A program made the position numbers and the translations under genes. DNA of 11,525 nt from an uncultured Porphyromonadaceae bacterium (lineage in GTDB: Bacteria; Bacteroidota; Bacteroidia; Bacteroidales; Muribaculaceae): assembly GCA_947176615.1 (NCBI GenBank), contig CAMWRO010000065.1:1-11525 (forward strand). Direction: 5' to 3'. The notes beneath the pieces are model-generated. The model made no database searches. It had not been told where the DNA came from and saw only the letters and a list, made by a program, of their open reading frames with translations. This document shows, piece by piece, positions 1-6,526 of the stretch. Every line of letters starts with the position of its first letter. The stretch's first letter is position 1.

Positions 1-213
1 CCCCCCCCTCGCGCCCCTACTCCCTCTCCCGCGAGAAACGATAGGTGCTACCGACCGATTGCCTCGGCTGCGTAAAGAAAATCTTTTAGAGGGGGTTTTA
101 TAGCCTTTCTTTCCATATCACATTGTTTCAATCACAAAATCCGGACGAACTTTGGAAAAAAGTCGCATCAAGCAAGAAGAAAACAGGTAAGGTCAGGGGG
201 GATTGAATATCTT
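1..213. other. Non-coding flank downstream of the HTCS gene
   Basis: No gene can be supported here. The stretch begins with a C-rich run (about the first 35 bases), contains a short GC hairpin core around 25-36, and becomes A/T-rich toward the HTCS stop codon. Tiny minus-strand open frames exist at 118-168 (16 codons) and 48-115 (22 codons), but nothing marks them as genes. I looked for a Rho-independent terminator for the leftward HTCS transcript and found no convincing stem followed by a T-run on that strand. Transcription may end further left or by another mechanism. Confidence 0.5.
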
Positions 214-3200
214 CTATGAATTTTGTTTTCTCTTTGAGGCGAGGTATTCGCTGGGGGTCATGCCGAATTCCTCCTTGAAGATTGTGCGGAAATTGGAGAG
301 TGAGTTGACGCCTACCATCATGGCGATTTCCGATATTGTGTGGCGGCCTGTCAGCAGCAGTTCCTCGGCGCGGTGGATGCGCTTGTAACGGATGAAACCG
401 TTGACGCTCATGCCGGTGAGGGCCTTGACCTTGCGGTAGAGCGAGGAATGTGACATGTTCATCTTGGAGGCGAGATAGGTCACGTCGAGCGTGTCGGCCC
501 CGGGGTCGGCGTCGATGAGCGATTCGAGCTTTTCAAGAAACTCGCGGTCAATCTGACTGACACTCTCGGCAAGCACGCGGGCCTTCTCGTCGGGGCGCGG
601 GGCCTCGTTGATGCGGTCGGTCAGCAGGCGTCGCGCTTCGAGAATGTTGCCGACGCGCGAGCGGAGCAGGCGCGAGGTGAATGGCTTGGTTATGAACGAC
701 TCGGCACCTATCGAGTAGGCATCGGTGCGATCCTCTATCGACCCCTTGGCGGTCAGCAGGATGACGGGGATATGGGATGTGTTGACATCGCCCTTTAGCT
801 TTCGGACCATCTCCATGCCGTCCATGCGCGGCATCATTATGTCGCTGACTATGATGTCGGGCACAAGGGTCGCGGCCTTTTCGAGACCCGCCGCGCCGTC
901 ATGGGCGACATGGACTATGTAGCTGTCGGCAAGGCTGTCGGCGATATAGGCGCATATCTCCTTGTTGTCCTCCACAACGAGGATTACAGGCTTGGATTTG
1001 GGCGACTCGCGGTCATCGAGTATCTCGGGGGTATAGATTTCCTCGACAGTCTCGGCAACGGCTGTGTCATGGATGGCGCGGGGATAGGTGTTGTCGACCC
1101 GCAGCCTGACGGCGAACACCGAGCCTTCACCCTCGCGGCTTTCGACCGAGACGGTGCCCTCGTGGAGATCCACAAGGTTTTTGACGAGCGCGAGACCTAT
1201 GCCGGTCGAGGTCGCCCGGGTGTTATGCGGGTCGTGATAGTAGCGTTCAAAAATGTGGGGTATCGACCGCTGCCTGATGCCCGAGCCGGTATCCGCCACC
1301 TTGATTGCAGTGTAAATGACGCCGTCACTTCCTGTCTCATGGCTGAGCGAGAGGGTGATGCGGCCTTCGTCGGTGTACTTGGCGGCGTTGGAGAGCAGGT
1401 TGTCAAGAATCGTCGACATTGTCGAGTGGTCATAGAGCATGTTGAAATCGGCATCCTCTATGACGGTCTCATACTCGACACTGCGGTTGGTGTTCAGCTC
1501 GCGGTAACGGTCGCCCATCTCGCGCACGAGGTCGGCGAGGTTGCCGCGACGCACGGCAAGCTGCTTGTTCTGCGTCTCGGTCTTTCGGAACTCAAGAATA
1601 GAGTTGACCATCGACAGCAGCCGGTCGGCACTCTTGCGCATCATCGTGACGCGGGTAATCTCGCGCTGCGGGAGCTGTGGGTTTTCCTCCATGTCGCGCA
1701 GAGGGCCGATGATGAGCGACAGCGGTGTGCGCAGCTCGTGGGTGATGTTGGTGAAAAACCTCATGCGCTCGTCGTTGACCTCCTGCTCGCGGCGGTGGTT
1801 CTGCTGCTCCAGAAGAAGGGTATTCTGCAATTTCAGGTGACGCTTGTAAACCGCGATGACAAAGTAGATGAGAAGCAGTGCTGTCACGCCGTAAATCCCT
1901 TTGGCCCACCATGTCGCCCACAGCGGCGGGTCGACCGTAATCTCTATCGATGCCTCGGGCGAGTCGGCCATAGCGGTTCCACCGTAACGGGCCACGACCT
2001 TCAGCCTGTATTTGCCCGGGCGCAGGTTGCGCAGCACGACATAATTGGCGCTGCCGTTGTCAAACCACGAGTCACCCAGTCCTTCAAGCATGTAGTAATA
2101 ATCCACTCTGCGTGCAAGCACCGGGTCAATGACGCTGAATGACACCCTGATAGTGTTGTCGCGGTGACTGAGCCTGATTTTCCCGTCGGGGTTGAGATGG
2201 CGCGACGTGTCACTGTCGTTGCCGTAGACCATGATGTCGGTAAACTTTATGCCGGGAATCTCGGGATTGTCGGTCAGAACGTCAGGATTGAAAAGCGTCA
2301 GTCCGTAATGAGAGCCGAAAAACACTGTTTCGCCATCATTTACCGAGTCGCTGAACGACATACCGAGTGCCGCCGAGCCGATTGAGAAATCCCCGTCGGC
2401 GGTTCCGTCGCCCGGCCCGTAGGCCCGGAATGTTTCCTTGTCGGGGTCAAAACGGACCACCCCGCTCGATGTCGAGAGCCACAGGCAGTTGTCAGAGTCG
2501 AGCACAAGGGCACGCACGTTGCAGTCGGGCAATCCCTCGGCGCGCCCGTAAACCTTCACACTGTCGCGGCCGGTTATAATCTTGACCAGTCCGCGGTCTG
2601 TCGCCGCCCACAGGTCGTCGCCTTTACCGGCCACGATGTGGTTGACGAAGTTAAACGGCAGCTTGCGCGGAGCCTCCTCCCACGCGGCATAGCTCGTCAG
2701 ATGGTTCATCACCGAGTCATATACCTGAATCCCCGCGCCGTGGCTTCCCGCATAGAGGCGGCCGCGGCTGTCGATGTGGAGCGTCCTGACCATCTCGGGC
2801 ATCGGCACGGAGACTGTCGACGGCATGTAGTGCCGCCACTCGCCGCCCGGAGACCTCACCGAAATACCCGCAGCGTGACCGGCATAGAGGTTGCCGCGGC
2901 TGTCGGTCACGAGCGTCCTTATGTCTGACAGCGTGACATTCCCCGTCACAGGCACATCGGCCATCTTTTGGCCGTCGGGCGATACGCGCAGGAGCTGTCC
3001 GCCATAGGTGCCGAACCACATACTGCCGTCGGCCGGGTCAAGATAGGAGGCGGTAACGGCGTTGTCGCGGAGAACGGAATTGGAGGCATTGACATTGCGC
3101 ACCGAGCCGTCGCGGCCCATAACGTCGATACCGCCGCCGTCAGTGCCTATCCACAGCGACGGTTCTTTGCCGCCGGGATTATAGAGGAGGGTCATCACGT

Positions 3201-4311
3201 TTTTGTCGGTCAGCGCCGGCGATGCCGCCTCGCTGTCGCTCCATGTCGTGAACGACCGGGGACGGAAAGTCATTATGTCGACCCCGTCGCCGTAGGTTCC
3301 AGCAAATATGTTGCCGAAAGAATCACGCGACAGAGCGTGAACCGTCTTGCACGACAGCGACATGGCGCTCTTTCCTGCGGTTATTGACTCGACCGGGACA
3401 ATCGTCCCCGCACCGATGGCGAGCATTGCCGACGAGGGGTCGACAATGGCGATGCCGCGGTTTTCACAGGCTGCCCACACGCGCCCGTCAGAATCGGCCA
3501 TGAGATCATATATCTGACACGACGGCACGACCGTGGTGAACCCCTCGGTCGACGGGTTGAACAGTGCCAGTCCGCGCAAAGTGCCCACCCACACGTTGCC
3601 GCCACGGTCAATCAGTATGCTCCTGACATGGTTGGCGGGAATCGACGACGGGTCGGCCGGATTGTGGGTATAGTGTCTTATTCGGCCTGTCTTGGGGTCA
3701 TAAATCATCATCCCGCCGAGATCGAGACCGATGTAGAGTTCACCGGTAAAGGGTGATTCCGCCACACACCATGTCTTGTTTGACGGCCAGCCCTTGATTG
3801 TCGTCGTGTTATGATGGATGAATTGGCCGCTGTCCAAGTCGAGATAGTCAAGGCCGTCCCAGTAGGTGGTGACCCACAGGCCGTTGCGGTCCGCCGCGAG
3901 GCTGACCGACGTGATATAGTCGTCAGCAATCGATGTCGAGTCGTCGGGGTTGTGACGGTAGGTCTTTATCTCAGAGGTGGCAAGGTCAAGACTGTTGAGT
4001 CCGTCATATTGCGTCGCTATCCACAGGCAGCCTCGCCCGGCATCCATGCAGATTGAATTGAGCTTGTCGCCCGACAGGCCGTCGGCGGTCGTGAATATGC
4101 GGAAATCATATCCGTCATACCGGTTCAGGCCGTCCTCGGTCGCAATCCAAGTATAACCCTTGTCATCGTGGAGGATGTCGAGCACATAACCGTTGGAGAT
4201 TCCCGATGCGAGGCCGAGACGGTCAACCACCCGGGGCAATGTGGTCCCGGCGCGGCCGGTCACCGCCATCGCGATAAAAAATAAAGTCGTGATAATTGCA
4301 TTTGATCTCAT
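214..4311 (-). CDS. Hybrid two-component system sensor/regulator (HTCS), 1365 aa
   Basis: A single-chain inner-membrane glycan sensor and transcription activator. Residues 1-21 form a signal peptide. Fourteen Reg_prop-type blades follow at about 55-676 (for example WIATEDGLNRYDG at 55-67, LWIGTDGGGIDV at 386-397, VFFGSHYGLTLFNP at 663-676), enough for two seven-bladed propellers. A Y_Y_Y domain lies at about 710-795 (DYYYMLEGLGDSWF) and one membrane helix at about 803-822. The kinase has its phospho-acceptor His858 in FFTNITHELRTPL, N-box Asn971/Asn975, and G-boxes DTGSGI (1007-1012) and STGIGLAL (1035-1042). The receiver (about 1108-1225) has Glu1114/Asp1115, phospho-site Asp1157, Thr1187 and Lys1209. 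An AraC-type helix-turn-helix fills about 1260-1360. All key residues are present, so it should be active. The frame stays open 51 codons further upstream, but the start at 4311 gives a clean signal peptide. It is divergent from the Sus-like operon, its likely target. The ligand is unknown. Confidence 0.96.
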   Translation of the reverse strand: MRSNAIITTLFFIAMAVTGRAGTTLPRVVDRLGLASGISNGYVLDILHDDKGYTWIATEDGLNRYDGYDFRIFTTADGLSGDKLNSICMDAGRGCLWIATQYDGLNSLDLATSEIKTYRHNPDDSTSIADDYITSVSLAADRNGLWVTTYWDGLDYLDLDSGQFIHHNTTTIKGWPSNKTWCVAESPFTGELYIGLDLGGMMIYDPKTGRIRHYTHNPADPSSIPANHVRSILIDRGGNVWVGTLRGLALFNPSTEGFTTVVPSCQIYDLMADSDGRVWAACENRGIAIVDPSSAMLAIGAGTIVPVESITAGKSAMSLSCKTVHALSRDSFGNIFAGTYGDGVDIMTFRPRSFTTWSDSEAASPALTDKNVMTLLYNPGGKEPSLWIGTDGGGIDVMGRDGSVRNVNASNSVLRDNAVTASYLDPADGSMWFGTYGGQLLRVSPDGQKMADVPVTGNVTLSDIRTLVTDSRGNLYAGHAAGISVRSPGGEWRHYMPSTVSVPMPEMVRTLHIDSRGRLYAGSHGAGIQVYDSVMNHLTSYAAWEEAPRKLPFNFVNHIVAGKGDDLWAATDRGLVKIITGRDSVKVYGRAEGLPDCNVRALVLDSDNCLWLSTSSGVVRFDPDKETFRAYGPGDGTADGDFSIGSAALGMSFSDSVNDGETVFFGSHYGLTLFNPDVLTDNPEIPGIKFTDIMVYGNDSDTSRHLNPDGKIRLSHRDNTIRVSFSVIDPVLARRVDYYYMLEGLGDSWFDNGSANYVVLRNLRPGKYRLKVVARYGGTAMADSPEASIEITVDPPLWATWWAKGIYGVTALLLIYFVIAVYKRHLKLQNTLLLEQQNHRREQEVNDERMRFFTNITHELRTPLSLIIGPLRDMEENPQLPQREITRVTMMRKSADRLLSMVNSILEFRKTETQNKQLAVRRGNLADLVREMGDRYRELNTNRSVEYETVIEDADFNMLYDHSTMSTILDNLLSNAAKYTDEGRITLSLSHETGSDGVIYTAIKVADTGSGIRQRSIPHIFERYYHDPHNTRATSTGIGLALVKNLVDLHEGTVSVESREGEGSVFAVRLRVDNTYPRAIHDTAVAETVEEIYTPEILDDRESPKSKPVILVVEDNKEICAYIADSLADSYIVHVAHDGAAGLEKAATLVPDIIVSDIMMPRMDGMEMVRKLKGDVNTSHIPVILLTAKGSIEDRTDAYSIGAESFITKPFTSRLLRSRVGNILEARRLLTDRINEAPRPDEKARVLAESVSQIDREFLEKLESLIDADPGADTLDVTYLASKMNMSHSSLYRKVKALTGMSVNGFIRYKRIHRAEELLLTGRHTISEIAMMVGVNSLSNFRTIFKEEFGMTPSEYLASKRKQNS

Positions 4312-4318
4312 GGTGATG

Positions 4319-4326
4319 CAAATATA
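4319..4326 (-). promoter_or_regulatory. Second -7-like box just before the HTCS start
   Basis: The minus strand reads TATATTTG, a perfect match to the Bacteroidota -7 consensus TAnnTTTG, ending seven bases before the ATG at 4311. A transcript from it would be nearly leaderless, and no good -33 TTTG is seen at the usual spacing. It may be chance in an AT-rich start region. The box at 4401-4408 is the better candidate. Confidence 0.25.
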
Positions 4327-4379
4327 CAACAAAAACAGCCGAAAAGAAACCCCTCTACATCCCCCTCCCGCCACAATGC

Positions 4380-4392
4380 ACTGAAAATCAGT
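4380..4392. repeat. 13-bp odd palindrome at the predicted HTCS transcript start
   Basis: ACTGA-AAA-TCAGT is a 5-bp perfect inverted repeat with a 3-base centre. It lies just downstream of the -7-like box at 4401-4408 (minus strand), so it would fall at the very 5' end of the HTCS leader. It could be a small hairpin in the RNA or a dimeric protein site. It is short enough to be chance. Confidence 0.35.
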
Positions 4393-4400
4393 CCATCGTG

Positions 4401-4408
4401 CAAAAATA
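4401..4408 (-). promoter_or_regulatory. Probable -7 box of the HTCS promoter
   Basis: The minus strand reads TATTTTTG, matching TAnnTTTG of the Bacteroidota sigma-ABfr promoter. It would start transcription near 4394 and give a leader of about 83 nt to the ATG at 4311. No good -33 TTTG is seen about 20 bases upstream. Instead the shared motifs at 4412-4424 and 4425-4433 lie directly upstream, which would fit autoregulation. This is prediction from consensus only. Confidence 0.4.
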
Positions 4409-4411
4409 TGA

Positions 4412-4433
4412 CTAAAAATCGACCTCTTTTGAC
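4412..4433. promoter_or_regulatory. Candidate HTCS operator, HTCS-gene side
   Basis: Read on the minus strand, 4424-4412 is GGTCGATTTTTAG, nearly the same as GGTCGATTTTAG at 4892-4903 before the Sus-like operon. The adjoining plus-strand TCTTTTGAC (4425-4433) recurs exactly at 4865-4873. On the plus strand GACC is repeated 10 bp apart (4421-4424 and 4431-4434), one helical turn, the spacing often seen for AraC-family half-sites. Assignment to this HTCS is inference. Confidence 0.35.
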
Positions 4434-4485
4434 CGATTCCAACCTGCAAGTCGCCGTTTATCAAATTAATACCTTATAATATATA

Positions 4486-4493
4486 TAACTTCG
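4486..4493 (+). promoter_or_regulatory. -7-like box just upstream of the hairpin series
   Basis: TAACTTCG differs by one base from TAnnTTTG. Its surroundings (ATATAACTTCGC, 4483-4494) match the probable operon -7 region (ATATAACTTTGC, 4926-4937) at 11 of 12 bases. If active, a plus-strand transcript would start around 4500, within the first hairpin. No clear -33 element is seen. Confidence 0.25.
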
Positions 4494-4496
4494 CGT

Positions 4497-4800
4497 GCAC
4501 CCCGAGGGGGTGCGGTCTCGCTAAACCCCATGTGGCACACATGGGGCGGTGATGAGAGGGTAAACCACGCATCTCGGAGAGATGCCGTTTCGGTAACATA
4601 CGGGCATCTCCACAGGTTGATTATATCAAAGCAGCACCTCACCGGGGTGCGATGAGCAACATAGTCATCTCCGAGGCCCTTACGCGCCTACATTCCATCG
4701 CTACCCCACACCATCGCTCGACAGAAAGGCAGTCCTCTGCGAGGACCCTCCTTCTGTCTCGCTCGATGTGGGGTTATAATCACATACCGTCTTCGACGGT
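4497..4800. repeat. Series of seven hairpins with three-base loops
   Basis: Seven short inverted repeats follow one another. H1 is GCACCCC/GGGGTGC, loop GAG (4497-4513). H2 is CCCCATGTG/CACATGGGG, loop GCA (4526-4546). H3 is GCATCTC/GAGATGC, loop GGA (4569-4585). H4 is TTGAT/ATCAA, loop TAT (4617-4629). H5 is GCACCTC/GGGGTGC with one G-T pair, loop ACC (4634-4650). H6 is GTCCTC/GAGGAC, loop TGC (4732-4746). H7 is ACCGTC/GACGGT, loop TTC (4786-4800). Each loop is exactly three bases. Linkers after H1 and H2 start with GGT or CGGT and end in TAAACC, and those after H3 and H5 share AACATA. An unpaired GCATCTC copy lies at 4604-4610. Stems start roughly every 30-40 bp in the first half. The layout resembles REP/BIME clusters. 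No transposase is present in the window. Confidence 0.7.
4703..4774. repeat. 72-nt imperfect long hairpin
   Basis: Nested pairing runs from the outside in. ACCCCAC (4703-4709) pairs with GTGGGGT (4768-4774). ATCG (4713-4716) pairs with CGAT (4764-4767). ACAGAA (4721-4726) pairs with TTCTGT (4752-4757). GG (4728-4729) pairs with CC (4750-4751). GTCCTC (4732-4737) pairs with GAGGAC (4741-4746) around a TGC loop. That is about 25 pairs, with small bulges and one larger internal loop. As RNA it would be a stable rod. As DNA it is a candidate cruciform or the folded end of a small mobile element. Confidence 0.65.
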
Positions 4801-4804
4801 TTTT
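4786..4804 (+). terminator. Possible intrinsic terminator at the end of the hairpin series
   Basis: ACCGTC-TTC-GACGGT forms a 6-bp stem. The T at 4800 is the start of a five-T run to 4804, which fits a modest Rho-independent terminator on the plus strand only. No annotated plus-strand gene lies upstream in the intergenic region, so it would only make sense if the hairpin series is itself transcribed rightward. It may simply be the last member of the hairpin series. Confidence 0.35.
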
Positions 4805-4864
4805 CCGCTCGCCACATCCCTCATTTATATCGCTGTTTATCAACCCACTACCTATTCTCATCCA

Positions 4865-4903
4865 TCTTTTGACTAATTTTAATTTATTTTTGGTCGATTT
4901 TAG
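4865..4903. promoter_or_regulatory. Candidate HTCS operator, operon side
   Basis: TCTTTTGAC (4865-4873) and GGTCGATTTTAG (4892-4903) both recur beside the HTCS promoter at 4425-4433 and, inverted and with one extra T, at 4412-4424. The second copy lies 25 bp before the probable -7 box at 4929. That would centre it around -45, where an activator can stand in for a missing -33 element. The spacing of the two motifs differs from the HTCS side. Binding by the HTCS AraC domain is inferred from position and sharing only. Confidence 0.35.
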
Positions 4904-4928
4904 GAGTGGTGAATATGGGCGGCGGATA

Positions 4929-4936
4929 TAACTTTG
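4929..4936 (+). promoter_or_regulatory. Probable -7 box of the Sus-like operon promoter
   Basis: TAACTTTG matches TAnnTTTG exactly. It places the transcript start near 4943 and gives a leader of about 42 nt to the ATG at 4985. A TTTTTG at 4887-4892 is too far away (36 bp) to be the -33 element, and nothing better lies at about 20 bp, consistent with dependence on an activator. The leader is A-rich, has no Shine-Dalgarno sequence, and holds a three-codon ATG...TAA frame at 4958. Confidence 0.5.
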
Positions 4937-4984
4937 CACTCAGTGAAAATTTTACCATGAATCTTTAAAAACCTTAAAAGACCA

Positions 4985-6490
4985 ATGAACCCAAGAAGAT
5001 TATTTATCAGTCTTGGCTTGCTTCCCGCAATGTTGGCGTTCACGGCATGTGACGATGACAACGAGACAAGCTGGCCGAATGTCGACGGTGGAGACCCTGT
5101 ATTGGAGCTCACCACTGACTTGATTCGTACCGAACCCGGAAAAACTTTCCACATCAAAGGCACCATTACTGACAAAGACGGTATCGCCGCCATCGACCTT
5201 GACTGCCCCGCACTGGAACTGGTCAAGACCATCGACATCATCACCCTCTATGAAAAACCGCTCGAAACCTACGAGCTGGACTACAAATTCACCACTGACA
5301 AGAACGAGATTGCCGACCGTTTCACCATCAACGTATCAGTTACCGATGTGGGCGGCCGCAAGGTGTCCAAAGACCTCGTCGTGTCGCTCGACAACGATTT
5401 CAACGCCCCCACTTTCACCACCCGACCGAGCGACAATGTCACCGTGCTTATCAAGAACGAGACCTCGCTGCGCGTGAAATTCGGCGTTCAGGACGACAAG
5501 GCTCTCGGCTCTATCCGCGTCGAGATTCCCTCACTGGGTGTCAGCGAGGAAGTGACCGAGTTCAACGGTGGCCGCAAGTCACATGAATACAACAACGTGT
5601 TCACCGTACCCTCTCAGAAAGCCTCCTACGCTGTCAATGTCACCGTCAAGGACATCAGCGACAACGAGGCATCTTTCACCACCACATATAATATAGACGA
5701 GATGCCCGACTTCTCCAAGATGTGGCTTGCCGACGTGGAGGATGCCGCCGCCCTCAACAGCGATGCTTTCGGTGTCCCGATGACAATCTGGCGCACAGGC
5801 CCCTTCAAGTATGAGGCCCGCTACTACAACGCCAAGGCCGGGACCAAAGTCTTTTTCCTCCCGCAGGATACCGACTTCTCGCCCATCTGTTTCGGTCTCG
5901 ACCCCGACGACAATACCAAACTCGCCGACGACCCCGAGCTGTCACAGCCTTTCGTTCTCGATCAGGCAGGCGTCTACTACAAGTTCAACCTCGACATCAA
6001 GGCGTCGAGCTACACCATCTCGACCTATACCATCGCCGAGTCGACCAACCCGATGCCCCACACCTACAATGCCGTCGAGCAGGACACTTGGGAAAACGGC
6101 AACCCCGATGACTTCATGATTTACCACATCGGCCTCCTCACAAGCCGCCCCAACGACATCAGCACCTTCCTTGAACAGGATTCCGAAAACCCCAACATCC
6201 TTTATACCGCCCAACCGCTTGCATTCGAGGCCGGTGACGAATTCAACTTCTACTTCCACAACCAGCACTGGCACGAATGGTGGGACTACTCCTCTTGGAA
6301 AGTCAACGGCGACCGCAGCGACGACAGCGTGTGGTACTATACAGGCAAATTCGCCAACTCGGCCTACGTCTGGCCCTACGACCGCCCCGGAAACCTCGAC
6401 TGGGCACACGCCAAGATTCCGTCGACAGGAAGTTACAACATCTACTTTGACACCCATCTGGGACAGGCAAGAATGGTCAAAGCCAACTAA
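4985..6490 (+). CDS. SusE/SusF-like surface glycan-binding lipoprotein, 501 aa
   Basis: A predicted outer-membrane lipoprotein that binds glycan at the cell surface. Residues 1-21 are a lipoprotein signal peptide with Cys22 as the anchor (AFTAC). The following DDD-rich stretch (23-25) resembles the acidic surface-export signal of Bacteroidota lipoproteins. Two Ig-like beta domains appear at about 37-136 and 140-238, each ending in a similar pattern (INVSVTDVGG and VNVTVKDISD). Two further beta domains follow at about 242-350 and 374-501, placed like the carbohydrate-binding modules of SusE/SusF. The last is rich in tryptophan (Trp429, 432, 433, 438, 450, 463, 473), good candidates for sugar stacking. 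It has no visible catalytic motif. It is the first gene of the operon, 36 bp before the susC-like gene, whereas such genes usually follow susD. Domain assignment rests on layout, not on strong sequence identity. The ligand is unknown. Confidence 0.8.
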   Translation: MNPRRLFISLGLLPAMLAFTACDDDNETSWPNVDGGDPVLELTTDLIRTEPGKTFHIKGTITDKDGIAAIDLDCPALELVKTIDIITLYEKPLETYELDYKFTTDKNEIADRFTINVSVTDVGGRKVSKDLVVSLDNDFNAPTFTTRPSDNVTVLIKNETSLRVKFGVQDDKALGSIRVEIPSLGVSEEVTEFNGGRKSHEYNNVFTVPSQKASYAVNVTVKDISDNEASFTTTYNIDEMPDFSKMWLADVEDAAALNSDAFGVPMTIWRTGPFKYEARYYNAKAGTKVFFLPQDTDFSPICFGLDPDDNTKLADDPELSQPFVLDQAGVYYKFNLDIKASSYTISTYTIAESTNPMPHTYNAVEQDTWENGNPDDFMIYHIGLLTSRPNDISTFLEQDSENPNILYTAQPLAFEAGDEFNFYFHNQHWHEWWDYSSWKVNGDRSDDSVWYYTGKFANSAYVWPYDRPGNLDWAHAKIPSTGSYNIYFDTHLGQARMVKAN

Positions 6491-6526
6491 TGTTTTAAAT
6501 TATTCATAAAGAAACAGATTTTTCCC

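Noticed and set aside
31..75. tRNA-like stretch on the minus strand (GGTCGGTAGCACC resembles a D-arm)
   Set aside because: The arms do not pair, no T-arm GGTTCGAATCC or acceptor stem is found, and the anticodon region does not fold.
48..168. Two tiny consecutive minus-strand frames (118-168 and 48-115) after the HTCS gene
   Set aside because: At 16 and 22 codons, with no start signal and no recognisable features, they cannot be told from chance.
901..2142. 413-codon plus-strand open frame opposite the HTCS kinase region
   Set aside because: It is fully antisense to a gene with complete domains and has a V/G/H/R-rich composition. Long open antisense frames are expected where codons favour C in the third position.
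4312..4464. 51-codon upstream extension of the HTCS frame
   Set aside because: The extension would bury the signal peptide inside the protein. It also covers the probable -7 boxes and candidate operator. The ATG at 4311 gives a normal HTCS N-terminus.
4497..4800. CRISPR array
   Set aside because: Stems recur roughly every 30-40 bp, but the units are not identical repeats and there are no uniform unique spacers or cas genes. The pattern is hairpins, not direct repeats.
4652..4939. Open frames of 74 and 83 codons (plus 4652-4876, minus 4688-4939) in the intergenic region
   Set aside because: They run through the hairpins and the 72-nt inverted repeat and give low-complexity peptides with no motif. 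The region is better explained by structure.
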